Source: Pectobacterium versatile
GTDB lineage: Bacteria > Pseudomonadota > Gammaproteobacteria > Enterobacterales > Enterobacteriaceae
Assembly (NCBI RefSeq): GCF_020166435.1
Contig: NZ_JAINZP010000009.1
Location: forward strand, 62,001-126,000
Direction: 5' to 3'
Length of the DNA: 64,000 bases
Below the pieces are notes generated by a model that worked only from the letters and a program-made list of their open reading frames with translations, was not told the origin of the DNA and searched no databases. This document shows positions 45,885 through 59,003 of this stretch, piece after piece. Every line of letters begins with the position of its first letter. The stretch's first letter is position 1. Position numbers and translations under genes: made by a program.

Positions 45885-45903
45885 GTGAGGCGTCATGCCT
45901 CAC
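45885..45903 (+). terminator. hairpin after the AscG-like gene
   Basis: GTGAGGC-GTCAT-GCCTCAC is a perfect 7-pair stem 14 bases after the stop; no T-run follows, so termination is uncertain. Confidence 0.5.
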
Positions 45904-45955
45904 TGCTATCTCGATTTAAGCACCACGCTGATTTGTGACATTTTCGTGAATAACC

Positions 45956-45982
45956 TAAAGCGATATTGTTTCCCGCCGATAA
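45956..45982 (+). promoter_or_regulatory. sigma-28 (FliA) promoter of the chemoreceptor gene
   Basis: TAAA and GCCGATAA are separated by exactly 15 bases, an exact match to the flagellar sigma-28 consensus. It lies about 140 bases ahead of the methyl-accepting chemotaxis gene. Confidence 0.85.
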
Positions 45983-45988
45983 TTTATT

Positions 45989-46004
45989 TGTGACTTACAT
46001 CACA
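45989..46004. promoter_or_regulatory. CRP-binding site
   Basis: TGTGA-CTTACA-TCACA is a perfect CRP consensus with six-base spacer, just downstream of the sigma-28 promoter. At this position it could control a second promoter or repress the first. Confidence 0.7.
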
Positions 46005-46119
46005 AAAAATGACGAGTCACGCAAGGGAATGGCCCAAAAACAGAAAGGAAGACAATCGATTGATTCTTTTATGAAAAAAGGTGCCTATGGGCGCTTATAT
46101 CCCAGGGGATATTACGCAT

Positions 46120-48128
46120 ATGTCTACAACACTGTTACCGGTTAATCACAGCACCCCATCCATCCACGCCTCACCAACCACGTCAAAAAGAAAGCTCAGC
46201 ACACGGATGCTGATGCTCCTGGCGGGCGTCACCACCATCGCACTCGGTTTTATTCTCACTATCGGCCTGCTGATCTGGCAATCTGGCCAGCAGAAAAAAA
46301 CCATTGCACAGCAGTACCTTGAGCAAACGGCATATACCAACAGCTACCTCATTCAACAAAAGCTGGATGTCGCGCTACATGCGGCGCGCAATCTGGTGCA
46401 GAGCGTTGTCAGCCTGCAAGAGGCAGGTAATGCCGACCGAAAAACCGCTGAGACGCTGCTGAAGAATGCGCTGAAGAGTCATCCCGATTTCCTTTCGATG
46501 TCACTGGCGTGGGAACCCGATGCGTTTGACGGCAAAGATAGAGAGTACGTCGGTCAGCCCGATCAGGACCCGCAAGGTCGCTTCGTCCGCTACGTTGACC
46601 GCGATACCGCAGGCAACGTTGCTCTGCATACTCTGGTGGATTATGAAACGCCCGGCAGCGGCGACTACTATCTGCTGCCGAAGAAACGCCAGAAAGAAGT
46701 GATTCTGGAACCGTATAGCTACCCCTACAACGGCGTCGATGTCCTGCTGACCTCCATTGCCGTGCCCATCATCATCAACAATAAATTTTACGGTTCCGTC
46801 ACGGCGGATTTTTCGCTGGATACACTGCAACAGCTCACCAACAATATAAAACCCTATCAAGGCACAGGCTACGCACAGCTGTTGTCTCACACCGGTGCCT
46901 ACATTTCTCATCCCGACAACTCTCGGGTGACCAAAAAAATTGAAAACGACCCAATACTGCTTGAGCATGTCACCACAGGTCAGTCTTATCAGATCGAACG
47001 TGACAATGCCGTACTGAACACGCCGGCGTTTAACGTGTATGTACCAGTCACCATCGGCAATACCGGCACGCCCTGGATGCTCGGCCTGTCTGCCCCCGTC
47101 AATGTGGTGATGGCGGAAACCGCACAGCAGCGTAACGTGGGGCTGCTGCTTATGGTGCTGAGTATCGTGGTGGTTTCCGGCGTACTGGGCATCATCTTTA
47201 ATCGCAAGGTTGCGCGCCCGATCGGTGGCGAACCCGCTCAGGCCGCGCAGATCGCCCTGTCCGTCGCACAAGGGGATTTAACGCAGACCATTCCTGTGCA
47301 ACCGAAGGACGACAGCAGTATTTTTTACGCCATGAACGCCATGCAGACGCAGTTGAGAGATATCGCCGAGCAGCTGATTAGCACCAGCGAATCCGTCAGC
47401 CACGGTGCGACGGAAATTGCCGCAGGCAATACCGATCTGGCTTCCCGCACCGAGCAACAGGCAGCAGCGCTGGAAGAAACCGCCGCCAGCATGGAACAGA
47501 TTACGGCGACGGTGAAACAGAATGCGGATAACGCTCATAACGCCACAACGCTGGCACAGAATGCTGCGCAGATCGCTCAGAAAGGCGACAAGATAGTCGG
47601 TCAGGTTGTCCACATCATGAGTGAGATCGACGACAGTTCGAAGAAAATTGCCGACATTACCAGCATCATCAACGGCATCGCGTTCCAAACCAATATTCTG
47701 GCACTCAACGCGGCGGTGGAAGCCGCCAGAGCGGGCGAACAAGGGCGCGGCTTTGCGGTCGTTGCCAACGAGGTACGTAACCTCGCGCAGCGCAGCGCAG
47801 CGCCAGTGCCGTAAAAGACATCACCGCGCTGATTACGGAGTCCGCCAGCCGCGTCGATAGCGGGGTCACGCTGGTTCAGAACGCCGGTGATACCATGCAG
47901 GAAATGCTGAGTGCCGTCACGTCGGTAAAAGACATCATGGATGAGATCGTCTCAGCGTCAGATGAACAATCACGCGGGATCAGTCAGGTAACACAGGCCG
48001 TTCACGAGATGGACGGCGTCACCCAGCAGAACGCCGCGCTGGTGCAGGAAGCTACGGCGGCGGCCGCGTCGCTGGAGGAACAGGCCAGACAGCTCGCGCA
48101 GACGGTGCTGGTATTTAAGCTTTCGTAA
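46120..48128 (+). pseudogene. methyl-accepting chemotaxis protein, frameshifted by a 5-bp repeat
   Basis: The receptor has an N-terminal membrane helix ([25 protein letters not shown]), a large periplasmic dCache-type sensor with [20 protein letters not shown], a second helix ([19 protein letters not shown]), a HAMP-like linker and a signalling domain with the hairpin tip [41 protein letters not shown]. The frame breaks at 47786-47800, where CGCAG is repeated three times: the frame that reads this far ends at 47814, while the rest of the domain ([15 protein letters not shown]... to VFKLS) continues in another frame to 48128. With two repeats the ~667-residue protein would be intact. The start at 46120 (MSTTLLPV) is uncertain. 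A FliA-type promoter precedes it. Confidence 0.9.
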
Positions 48129-48151
48129 TCACAGTCCTTCACCCGTAGAAA

Positions 48152-48183
48152 TCCCTCACAGGCCGGAAACGGCCTGTGAGGGA
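48152..48183 (+). terminator. strong hairpin after the chemoreceptor gene
   Basis: TCCCTCACAGGCC-GGAAAC-GGCCTGTGAGGGA is a perfect 13-pair stem 23 bases after the stop codon. The T-run is weak. Confidence 0.75.
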
Positions 48184-48257
48184 TTCCCAGCGTGGACAGC
48201 AATCCTCGAACGAATCTGACCACATAAACACCCACCCAAATACGATTTAGACGTCAT
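48184..48257 (-). pseudogene. 5' remnant of a GFA/CENP-V-family gene
   Basis: On the reverse strand an ATG at 48257, with a good GGATAGGAGAGAACGAT ribosome site, begins MTSKSYLGGCLCGQIRSRI. GGCLCGxIR is the N-terminal zinc-binding motif of glutathione-dependent formaldehyde-activating (GFA) proteins. Similarity is lost after ~24 codons, where the chemoreceptor terminator hairpin begins. It appears that a deletion joined this gene start to the chemoreceptor 3' flank. Confidence 0.65.
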
Positions 48258-48419
48258 ATCGTTCTCTCCTATCCTGCCGAAAAGGCGGGTATCAATATTC
48301 GCCATAGACGATATAAGTAATATGCTAACCTTATGATCCATTTGCCAGGGAGTGACGCCCTGTTCCTGCGCCAGCTCTCACGATAATAAAATCTACAGAC
48401 CTGTAAGCTGCAAAAAAAC

Positions 48420-49610
48420 ATGAAATTCATAAAACTACCGCTACTGGCGCAAATCTCATCAGCGCATCTGGTGAGTCATTTCCATATGATGGTGCTGCCC
48501 GCACTCATTCCGCTGCTGTCAGCCCAGCGTGATATCAGCTTTGTCGAACTCGGGTTTGCACTCAGCGTATTCAACATTGTCTCCGCCTGCGTGCAGACGC
48601 CGATTGGTTTTATGGTGGACCGCATCGGCGCACGTCGTACGTTAACCGCAGGGATCACGCTCGGGAGCCTCTGTTTTCTCTCACTCGGTTTCTCAGGCAG
48701 CTACGTCTGGCTGGTCGCTGCGATGGGGCTCGCCGGGGTGGCGAACGCGGTTTACCATCCGGCGGATTACGCCTTGCTGTCGCGCGGGATTGATGAAAAA
48801 CGCATGGGTCGCGCGTTCTCGGTGCACACGTTCTCCGGCTTTCTGGGCACCGCGATTGCACCTGGTATTTTGCTGTCCGTTGCCGCCTTTTCCGGCATCG
48901 GTAGCGCATTCATCGTCTCTGGCGTCCTCGGCTTACTGACGATACCGCTGCTTCTGACGGATCGCGATGAACCCAGTCGGGTGAAACCCGCGGCGGCAAC
49001 AGGCGCCCAGCCGAGCAAATCGCGCGCACCCGTTTTCACGCTGCCGATTCTGTCGCTGCTGATTCTGTTCCTGCTGCTGAATTTAAGTACGGGCTCGATC
49101 CAGAACTTCTCGGTTACCGCGTTAGTCACGGGCTACGATTTGTCGCTTTCACAGGCTAACGTGGCGCTTACCGCATTCCTATTCGCCAGCGCCTTTGGCG
49201 TATTGGCTGGCGGCTCACTGGCGGATAAAACCAAACGCCACGGGCTGGTTGCGACGGCTGCGCTGGCCGCCACCGCCGTGCTAGTCAGTATCGTTGCCAT
49301 GTATTCTTTGCCGACTCTTGTGCTTGTGCCGTTGCTAGCCGCAGCTGGATTCCTCTCAGGCATGATCGCCCCTTCACGGGATATGCTGGTGCGTGCCGCC
49401 TCACCACCGGGGGCGGAAGGACGCGTGTTTGGGATTGTCTCCACCGGCTTTAATCTGGGTGGCGCGGCAGGGCCGGTGCTGTTCGGCTGGCTGTTGGATA
49501 ACGGTCACCCTCACGCCATTTTCTGGTCTGCCGTCATCTTTATGCTGATCACGTCTTTCATCACCCTGCTACAGGAAATGCGCAGCGCCAAACGACGTGT
49601 ATTGGCCTGA
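48420..49610 (+). CDS. MFS transporter, Fsr-like
   Basis: This 396-residue inner-membrane protein has about 12 hydrophobic segments, the major-facilitator motif GFMVDRIGARRT between helices 2 and 3, and an equivalent GGSLADKTKRHG in the second half. The arrangement HPADYALLSRGI and HTFSGFLGTAIAPG resembles the fosmidomycin-resistance (Fsr) type exporters. The substrate is unknown. The ribosome site is weak. No linked regulator is visible; the gap upstream holds only the GFA remnant. Confidence 0.85.
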   Translation: MKFIKLPLLAQISSAHLVSHFHMMVLPALIPLLSAQRDISFVELGFALSVFNIVSACVQTPIGFMVDRIGARRTLTAGITLGSLCFLSLGFSGSYVWLVAAMGLAGVANAVYHPADYALLSRGIDEKRMGRAFSVHTFSGFLGTAIAPGILLSVAAFSGIGSAFIVSGVLGLLTIPLLLTDRDEPSRVKPAAATGAQPSKSRAPVFTLPILSLLILFLLLNLSTGSIQNFSVTALVTGYDLSLSQANVALTAFLFASAFGVLAGGSLADKTKRHGLVATAALAATAVLVSIVAMYSLPTLVLVPLLAAAGFLSGMIAPSRDMLVRAASPPGAEGRVFGIVSTGFNLGGAAGPVLFGWLLDNGHPHAIFWSAVIFMLITSFITLLQEMRSAKRRVLA

Positions 49611-49691
49611 TAAAAAGCATAAAAAACCTAGGGAACGTTTTTCAACGTCGCTTGCGACGACCCCAAGGGTGGCGAGCAGGACACTCGCCAT

Positions 49692-49721
49692 AAAAAAAGC
49701 CAGCTCCGCAGGGAGCTGGCT
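49692..49721 (-). terminator. gyrB terminator
   Basis: On the reverse strand AGCCAGCTCC-CTGC-GGAGCTGGCT is followed by seven Ts, about 25 bases past the gyrB stop. The gap also holds a small ACGTC/GACG-rich stretch (49630-49690) without a gene. Confidence 0.92.
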
Positions 49722-49748
49722 CAGATAACGATAACAATGTAGACCGAA

Positions 49749-52184
<2,436 letters not shown>

Positions 52185-53270
52185 TTAGTCCTGTGATTGA
52201 ACCGTTATTTTACCCTGTTCTACGCGGAACATCTTGCCCTTTTCACCAATCATGTCCTCTATCTGCTCAGCGCTGACTGCACTGACAAAAACCTGTGCAT
52301 GAGTGGCTTTTAACCGTTCAGCCAGCAAACGGCGGCGGGTACTATCCAGTTCGGAAGCAAAATCATCGATCAGATACAGACAGCGCAGTCCGTTCTGACG
52401 GGTGAGAAATTCACCCTGAGCCAGCCTCAGCGCGCACATCAGCAGCTTGAGCTGACCACGGGACAACATATCCTCGACGGCCACGCCGCTGGCGCGGATG
52501 CGGAAGTCGGCTTTATGCGGCCCCAGCGCCGTATAACCTAACATACGGTCGCGTTCGAACTGCCGTTCCAGCAGTTCTGCATACTCACTTTCTTTATCCC
52601 AGCCGCGCTGAAAAGAGAAACTGAGAGAAAATTCAGGTAAAAACTGCGTACAGGTCGCAGCGATATCATTGGCAATCGCCGCGCTGTATTGCGCACGCCA
52701 TTCGCTGATACGTTCCGCCAGCGGCACCAGCTCCTGATCCCAGGCTCTGAGCTGCCCATAGTGACTCACCTGACGCAGTGCTGCATTACGCTGGCGCAAC
52801 AAACGCTTCATGTTGCTCCAGGCCGCGAAAAAACCGGGCTCATTATGGAAACAGCCCCAGTCGAGAAAGGCACGGCGATACTTCGGACCGCCGTTGAGCA
52901 GGGTGAACCCTTCCGGGGTGATCAGCTGTATCGGTAGCAGTTGCGCCAGCTCAGCGACTTTATGGCCGTCGCTGCCGTCAATCCGCACCTTGCTGTCGCC
53001 CTGACGGTTTTTGCTTAATCCAACGGATCGCTCCGTTTCTGTACCGTCAATACGACCATGTAGTACAAATTCCGGCTGATCGTGACGAATCACGCGCCCT
53101 GCCTGAATACTACGAAACGCCCGCCCGTGCCCTAGCGTATAAATCGCTTCCAGCACGCTGGTTTTACCACTGCCGTTGGCACCGACTAAAAAATTAAAGC
53201 CTAGAACCAGCGCCAGATCGGCCGCCTCGATATTGCGGAAATCTTTGATGAGAAGACGAGTAAGGGCCAT
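52185..53270 (-). CDS. recF: DNA replication/repair protein RecF
   Basis: This is a 361-residue SMC-like ATPase with Walker [10 protein letters not shown], the signature [14 protein letters not shown] and Walker [14 protein letters not shown]. It loads RecA at gaps through RecOR and helps restart stalled forks. It is 49 bases after dnaN and 18 before gyrB, and is presumably co-transcribed with them. Confidence 0.98.
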   Translation of the reverse strand: MALTRLLIKDFRNIEAADLALVLGFNFLVGANGSGKTSVLEAIYTLGHGRAFRSIQAGRVIRHDQPEFVLHGRIDGTETERSVGLSKNRQGDSKVRIDGSDGHKVAELAQLLPIQLITPEGFTLLNGGPKYRRAFLDWGCFHNEPGFFAAWSNMKRLLRQRNAALRQVSHYGQLRAWDQELVPLAERISEWRAQYSAAIANDIAATCTQFLPEFSLSFSFQRGWDKESEYAELLERQFERDRMLGYTALGPHKADFRIRASGVAVEDMLSRGQLKLLMCALRLAQGEFLTRQNGLRCLYLIDDFASELDSTRRRLLAERLKATHAQVFVSAVSAEQIEDMIGEKGKMFRVEQGKITVQSQD

Positions 53271-53319
53271 GTTGCAGTTATCTTAATGATGAAAGGGCAA
53301 GTAAACTTGCCCAATAATT

Positions 53320-54420
53320 CTACAACCGCATTGGCATGACGACATAGGCCGCCGCCCGGCTGGCGCTATCTTCGATTTGCACGCTGGAAACGGAATCGGT
53401 CAGCAGTAAACGCACACCTTCGCATTTCAGCGCGTTTAGCACATCCAGTACGTAGCTAACGTTAAAGCCGATTTCCATCTCAGTGCTGTCGTACTGTACA
53501 TCCAGAATCTCTTCCGCTTCTTCCTGCTCTGGGTTGTTAGCAGTAATTTTGAGCTGATTCTTAATTAGATGAAGACGCACACCACGGAATTTTTCATTCG
53601 ATAAAATCGCCGCACGGGAGAAGGCCTGCTTGAGCAGATCGCAGCTGGCTTCCAGCGTTTTATCTGGGTTCTTTGGTAATACGCGGCGATAATCAGGGAA
53701 ACGACCATCGACCAGCTTCGACGTGAAAATGAAGTCGCCGACATGCGCGCGAATGTTGTTGCTGCCGATCTGTAGTTGCAGCGGAGTATCACCACCATCC
53801 AGCAGACGCACCAGCTCCATCACGCCTTTACGCGGTACGATCACCGAATGTGACGGTAAAGATTGGCCAACCGGCATGGAGCAAACCGCCAAACGGTGGC
53901 CATCGGTCGCGACCGTGCGCAGCTCTTCGCCTTCCGTTTCAAACAGCATACCGTTGAGGTAGTAACGGACATCCTGATGCGCCATCGAAAACTGCGTCGC
54001 TTCGATCAAACGCTTCATCGTCGCCTGCGGTAGAGAGAATTCAACCTCGCTCTGCCAGTCGTCCAGATTAGGGAAATCCACTGCGGGCAGCGTGGACAGC
54101 GAGAAACGGCTGCGGCCAGAGCGCACCAACATGCGATCGCCATCCAGCATAATCGTGATTTCCGCGCCTTCCGGCAGACCCCGGCAAATATCAAACAGTT
54201 TGCGGGCAGGGACGGTCGTAGCGCCCAGCTCATGCGGCTGCATCAGCGCAACTTTCGCCACCATCTCCATTTCCAGATCGGTACCGGTGAGCGACAACGC
54301 ACCTTCCGTCACCTGAATCAGCAGGTTGCCCAGAATCGGTAAAGTCGGCCGGCCGCCCAGCGGGCTGCTGACCTGTTGTAATGGCTTTAACAGACGTTCG
54401 CGTTCAACAATAAATTTCAT
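53320..54420 (-). CDS. dnaN: DNA polymerase III beta sliding clamp
   Basis: The 366-residue clamp has three repeated folds (MKFIVERERLLKPLQQVSSPLGGRPTLPILGNLL; ATDGHRLAVC; ending ASRAAAYVVMPMRL). It forms the ring that tethers polymerase III to DNA. It begins 4 bases after the dnaA stop, which suggests coupled expression. Confidence 0.99.
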   Translation of the reverse strand: MKFIVERERLLKPLQQVSSPLGGRPTLPILGNLLIQVTEGALSLTGTDLEMEMVAKVALMQPHELGATTVPARKLFDICRGLPEGAEITIMLDGDRMLVRSGRSRFSLSTLPAVDFPNLDDWQSEVEFSLPQATMKRLIEATQFSMAHQDVRYYLNGMLFETEGEELRTVATDGHRLAVCSMPVGQSLPSHSVIVPRKGVMELVRLLDGGDTPLQLQIGSNNIRAHVGDFIFTSKLVDGRFPDYRRVLPKNPDKTLEASCDLLKQAFSRAAILSNEKFRGVRLHLIKNQLKITANNPEQEEAEEILDVQYDSTEMEIGFNVSYVLDVLNALKCEGVRLLLTDSVSSVQIEDSASRAAAYVVMPMRL

Positions 54421-54424
54421 AATG

Positions 54425-55822
54425 TTATGAAGATAGTGTTCTGATTAAATTGGAAAAATCTTCTTTGATGTCGTGGCTTTCTTCACGCAACTGCTCAATC
54501 TTGCGGCAGGCATGCAACACCGTCGTATGGTCACGCCCGCCAAAGGCATCGCCGATTTCCGGCAGGCTGTGATTCGTCAGTTCTTTTGCCAACGCCATCG
54601 CCATCTGGCGCGGACGCGCCACCGAGCGGGAACGACGTTTAGACAGCAGGTCGGCAACCTTGATTTTATAGTATTCCGCTACGGTCTTTTGAATATTGTC
54701 GATAGTAACCAGTTTTTCCTGCAACGCCAGTAGATCGCGCAACGCCTCACGCACAAAATCAATGGTGATCGAGCGGCCAGTAAAATTGGCATTTGCGATA
54801 ACGCGGTTCAGTGCGCCTTCAAGCTCACGCACGTTAGAACGCAGGCGTTTGGCAATAAAGAATGCCACTTCGCCAGGCAGGCGAATGTCATTTTCATCTG
54901 CCTTTTTCATCAGAATCGCCACGCGGGTTTCCAGCTCTGGCGGTTCAATGGCTACGGTTAGCCCCCAACCGAAGCGGGATTTCAGGCGGTCTTCCACGCC
55001 GTGGATCTCTTTCGGATAGCGGTCAGAAGTCAGAATAATTTGCTGGTTGCCTTCCAGCAGCGCGTTGAAGGTATGAAAGAACTCTTCCTGTGAACGCTCT
55101 TTATTAGCAAAGAATTGGATATCATCGATCAGCAGTGCGTCAACCGAGCGGTAGTAGCGTTTGAACTCTTCAATTGCATTGTTCTGCAACGCCTTCACCA
55201 TATCCTGCACGAAACGCTCGGAGTGCATGTAGACCACTTTCGCGTTGGGTTTGCGGGCAATAATGCCATTCCCCACGGCGTGCAACAGGTGTGTTTTACC
55301 CAAACCAGTACCGCCATAAAGAAACAGCGGGTTATACGCACCGCCTGGGTTGTCAGCTACCTGACGTGCCGCCGCGCGTGCTAACTGGTTCGATTTACCC
55401 TCAACGAAGTTATCAAACGTATTCTTGGGGTTCACATTGGAACGGTAGGTATGCTCTACCTGCACTGGTGAGTTATCCCAGCTTGGACGTACTGGTGCCG
55501 CACGTACTGGCTGTTGCCGCGCCACGCTGACAGGATTGTGGTGCGACTGCGCAGGCTGGCTTACGGCCTGAACTAGCGGTTTACTCCCCACTTCAAAACG
55601 CAGTAACGGTGCATCCATCCCGCAAAAATCATTCAGCAGGACATTGATATTATTTAAGTATTTATCACGAACCCAATCCAGCACAAAGCGATTGGGGGCA
55701 TAGAGTGCCAGAGTGTTATCACCCAGCTCCGCCTGCAACGGGCGTATCCACATACTGAATTCTGTGGCAGGTAACTCATCCTGCAAACGGGCAAGACACT
55801 GCTGCCAAAGCGAAAGTGACAC
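54425..55822 (-). CDS. dnaA: chromosomal replication initiator DnaA
   Basis: This is a 465-residue AAA+ initiator, with domain I ([22 protein letters not shown]), a flexible linker, the ATPase with [13 protein letters not shown] and LLIDDIQFF, and the DNA-binding domain with [19 protein letters not shown] and [11 protein letters not shown] that reads DnaA boxes. The start is the GTG at 55822 with GGAG upstream, as in E. coli; a 10-codon upstream extension is spurious. The gene is divergent from rpmH. Confidence 0.98.
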   Translation of the reverse strand: MSLSLWQQCLARLQDELPATEFSMWIRPLQAELGDNTLALYAPNRFVLDWVRDKYLNNINVLLNDFCGMDAPLLRFEVGSKPLVQAVSQPAQSHHNPVSVARQQPVRAAPVRPSWDNSPVQVEHTYRSNVNPKNTFDNFVEGKSNQLARAAARQVADNPGGAYNPLFLYGGTGLGKTHLLHAVGNGIIARKPNAKVVYMHSERFVQDMVKALQNNAIEEFKRYYRSVDALLIDDIQFFANKERSQEEFFHTFNALLEGNQQIILTSDRYPKEIHGVEDRLKSRFGWGLTVAIEPPELETRVAILMKKADENDIRLPGEVAFFIAKRLRSNVRELEGALNRVIANANFTGRSITIDFVREALRDLLALQEKLVTIDNIQKTVAEYYKIKVADLLSKRRSRSVARPRQMAMALAKELTNHSLPEIGDAFGGRDHTTVLHACRKIEQLREESHDIKEDFSNLIRTLSS

Positions 55823-56063
55823 GGCGGACTCCACTCGAACAAGAACGATCAAAAAGAAAAGAATAAGACGTTATTTATGTGACTCATGATTTTTTGGCGC
55901 CTGCGTCATCCACGATGGTTTCATTCACAATTCAGACAGCAGACACACCACGTAGCGTGGCGGTTTACCCCGACGACCCCGTCAAAAGGATCGCTAACGG
56001 AACCGCGGATCATAACCTAATCCGCCAAAGAGATCTTCCCCTTCTACACAGTTTCGATCCTTT

Positions 56064-56225
56064 TTATCCACAGGCTATTCTCATCGCGGCTCCCCGCAAC
56101 ACGCCAGAGAGGCGGTTAGCGCATATTTCACCCGTTCTATATGACGCACATTCAAGCATACCCTCAGAGACACGATCGTTACGGTGGCATCGATCATGAT
56201 CTTACCGGACAGATCATTGGAGGAT
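56064..56225. promoter_or_regulatory. dnaA promoter region: DnaA box and GATC cluster
   Basis: A consensus DnaA box TTATCCACA lies at 56064-56072, and several GATC sites are packed into ~56173-56225. This is the arrangement of the enterobacterial dnaA promoter, where DnaA autorepresses and SeqA binds hemimethylated GATC. The rest of 55823-56497 holds the divergent promoters and no gene. Confidence 0.8.
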
Positions 56226-56347
56226 CCTTGCGCTTTGCAATAGAGTCCGTATAATTCCCTGCCCGCGCGTCTACGCCTTTTCTGTGCTCTGGCAGGCAGA
56301 AATTCCAAAAATAATCGGAATGGCTGGCGTGTTAAGTGTGATGTTAA

Positions 56348-56376
56348 TTGACTCAGGACTGTACAATTATTACAAT
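56348..56376 (+). promoter_or_regulatory. sigma-70 promoter for rpmH-rnpA
   Basis: TTGACT and TACAAT with a 17-base spacer, ~120 bases ahead of rpmH. Near-consensus elements fit a strong ribosomal-protein promoter. Confidence 0.8.
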
Positions 56377-56485
56377 CCTGCCTCTTTCCGTTATATAGCT
56401 GTGATATGCGATTGAGGCGTCGGTCATTTTTTCACGCCGAACAGCCAAACGCGTTTACTGTGAAGTTATAATTTTCCAAGTTTAG

Positions 56486-56638
<153 letters not shown>

Positions 56639-56656
56639 TAAAAGCTAACCCACCGA

Positions 56657-57016
56657 GTGGTTAAGCTAGCATTTCCCAGGGAGTTACGTTTGTTAACTCC
56701 CAGTCATTTCACTTTCGTCTTTCAGCAACCGCAACGGGCTGGCACGCCGCAAATCACCATCCTCGGCCGCCTGAACTCGCTGGGGCATCCCCGCATCGGT
56801 CTTACCGTCGCCAAAAAGCATGTGAAACGTGCTCATGAACGCAATCGGATTAAACGCCTGACGCGCGAAAGTTTTCGCCTGCACCAACATTCATTGCCTT
56901 CAATGGACTTTGTGGTGCTCGTGAAAAAAGGGGTGTCTGAACTGGATAACCGTACCCTGACGGAAGCATTGGAAAAACTATGGCGTCGGCATTGTCGTTT
57001 GGCTCCCGACTCCTGA
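56657..57016 (+). CDS. rnpA: ribonuclease P protein component
   Basis: This 119-residue basic protein has the central RNR motif ([19 protein letters not shown]) that binds M1 RNA in tRNA 5' processing. It starts at GTG, as in E. coli. It overlaps yidD by 37 bases. Confidence 0.98.
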   Translation: MVKLAFPRELRLLTPSHFTFVFQQPQRAGTPQITILGRLNSLGHPRIGLTVAKKHVKRAHERNRIKRLTRESFRLHQHSLPSMDFVVLVKKGVSELDNRTLTEALEKLWRRHCRLAPDS

Positions 57017-57237
57017 TCGGGTTGATACGCGGTTATCAACTCGTTATCAGCCCGTTGCTGGGACCGCATTGTCGGTTCCAGCCAACGTGCTCGCAATACG
57101 GTATTGAAGCAATACGCAGGTTCGGCATGATAAAAGGCTGTTGGTTGACGCTTAAACGCGTATTAAAATGCCATCCTTTGAACCCTGGTGGTGATGATCC
57201 CGTACCGCCAAAAACCGACAATAACAGAGAACATTAA
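56980..57237 (+). CDS. yidD: membrane protein insertion efficiency factor YidD
   Basis: This is an 85-residue protein with an amphipathic N-terminus and the conserved [24 protein letters not shown] and [18 protein letters not shown]. The three conserved cysteines are present. It assists YidC-dependent insertion. It overlaps rnpA and ends 2 bases before yidC. Confidence 0.97.
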   Translation: MASALSFGSRLLIGLIRGYQLVISPLLGPHCRFQPTCSQYGIEAIRRFGMIKGCWLTLKRVLKCHPLNPGGDDPVPPKTDNNREH

Positions 57238-57239
57238 CG

Positions 57240-58874
57240 ATGGATTCGCAACGCAATCTTCTTCTCATCGCTCTGCTATTCGTAACCTTTATGCTTTGGC
57301 AAGCTTGGGAGACGGATAAAAATCCGCCAGCAACCACGCAGACCATACAGCAGGCGACGAATGCAGTGGCCGGTGATGCTACCAACCAGGGCGTACCAGC
57401 CAGCGGTCAAGGCAAACTGATCACTGTGAAAACCGATGTGCTGTCGCTGATAATCAACACGCGTGGCGGCGACATCGAGCAAGCGCATCTGCTGGCTTAC
57501 CCAGATACATTGGGTTCAGATAAACCTTTCCACCTGCTGGAAACCACCTCCGACTTTGTCTATCAGGCTCAGAGCGGTTTGACCGGCAAAAACGGCCCAG
57601 ACAACCCGGCTAATGGCCCGCGTCCGCTGTTTACCACAACGCAAGATAGCTTCGAGCTGGCGGATGGTCAGAGCGAACTGCGCATCCCGATGACATATAC
57701 CGCAGCTGACGGCGTGACCTACACCAAAACGTTTGTTTTGAAACGTGGCGACTATGCGCTGAACGTTGACTACAGCGTCAACAACACCAGCGCTCAGCCT
57801 CTGGAACTCACGCTGTTTGGTCAGTTAAAGCAGTCTATGGAATTACCTAAGCACCGCGATACTGGCAGCAGCAACTTTGCACTGCACACCTATCGTGGCG
57901 CGGCGTTCTCCTCCAGTGAAGACAAGTACAAAAAGTACAGCTTCAGCGACATGGACGAAAACCTGAACATCACCACCAACGGTGGCTGGGTAGCGATGCT
58001 TCAACAGTACTTCGCAACCGCATGGATTCCGACGACGGCAGGCGCTAACACCTTCTATACCAGCAAGCTGGGTAACGGTCAGGCCGCGATTGGTTTCAAA
58101 TCCGCTCCGGTTGTGGTTGCCGCAGGTAGCCAGCAAGATCTGAAGACCACTCTGTGGGTCGGCCCAGAGATTCAGGATAAGATGGCTGCTGTCGCACCAC
58201 ATCTGGATCTGACCGTAGATTACGGCTGGCTGTGGTTCATTTCTCAGCCGTTGTTTAAGCTGCTGAAATTCCTGCATAGCTTCATCGGCAACTGGGGCTT
58301 CTCCATCATTGCCATTACCTTTATCGTGCGCGGTATCATGTATCCGCTGACGAAAGCGCAATACACCTCAATGGCGAAAATGCGCTTACTGCAACCTAAA
58401 TTGCAGGCTATGCGTGAGCGTATTGGTGATGACAAACAGCGCATGAGTCAGGAAATGATGGCGCTGTACAAATCAGAGAAAGTGAACCCGCTGGGCGGCT
58501 GCTTCCCGCTGCTGATTCAGATGCCAATCTTCCTGGCGCTGTATTACATGCTGATGGGCTCCGTTGAACTGCGTCACGCGCCGTTCGCTCTGTGGATTCA
58601 TGACCTGTCTGCACAAGACCCGTACTACATCCTGCCAATCCTGATGGGCGTGACGATGTTCTTCATCCAGAAGATGTCACCAACCACCGTGACCGACCCA
58701 ATGCAGCAGAAGATCATGACCTACATGCCGGTCATCTTTACGGTCTTCTTCCTGTGGTTCCCGTCAGGTCTGGTTATGTACTACATCGTCAGCAATCTGG
58801 TTACCATTCTCCAGCAGCAGTTGATTTACCGCGGTCTGGAAAAACGTGGCTTGCATAGCCGCGAGAAAAAATAA
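57240..58874 (+). CDS. yidC: membrane protein insertase YidC
   Basis: The 544-residue insertase has an N-terminal membrane anchor ([19 protein letters not shown]), a large periplasmic beta-domain and five C-terminal membrane helices ([27 protein letters not shown] with the hydrophilic-groove Arg; [16 protein letters not shown]; basic tail). It inserts and folds inner-membrane proteins alone or with SecYEG. Confidence 0.98.
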   Translation: MDSQRNLLLIALLFVTFMLWQAWETDKNPPATTQTIQQATNAVAGDATNQGVPASGQGKLITVKTDVLSLIINTRGGDIEQAHLLAYPDTLGSDKPFHLLETTSDFVYQAQSGLTGKNGPDNPANGPRPLFTTTQDSFELADGQSELRIPMTYTAADGVTYTKTFVLKRGDYALNVDYSVNNTSAQPLELTLFGQLKQSMELPKHRDTGSSNFALHTYRGAAFSSSEDKYKKYSFSDMDENLNITTNGGWVAMLQQYFATAWIPTTAGANTFYTSKLGNGQAAIGFKSAPVVVAAGSQQDLKTTLWVGPEIQDKMAAVAPHLDLTVDYGWLWFISQPLFKLLKFLHSFIGNWGFSIIAITFIVRGIMYPLTKAQYTSMAKMRLLQPKLQAMRERIGDDKQRMSQEMMALYKSEKVNPLGGCFPLLIQMPIFLALYYMLMGSVELRHAPFALWIHDLSAQDPYYILPILMGVTMFFIQKMSPTTVTDPMQQKIMTYMPVIFTVFFLWFPSGLVMYYIVSNLVTILQQQLIYRGLEKRGLHSREKK

Positions 58875-58904
58875 TCCGGTTGATAGCTAACCGATAGAAA
58901 GCGT

Positions 58905-58933
58905 AAGGCGGTCATTGACCGCCTTATTTTTTT
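58905..58933 (+). terminator. terminator after yidC
   Basis: AAGGCGGTCA-T-TGACCGCCTT followed by seven Ts. Confidence 0.92.
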
Positions 58934-59003
58934 AACGGCTGCTTTATCAGCCAACGATACGTAAAATAGCCTGCCAGACAGGCATCAATGCAGAGAGAAC
59001 ATC

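Noticed and set aside
46501..47271. 256-codon reverse frame in the chemoreceptor
   Set aside because: Complement of the sensor domain; no start site or recognisable motif.
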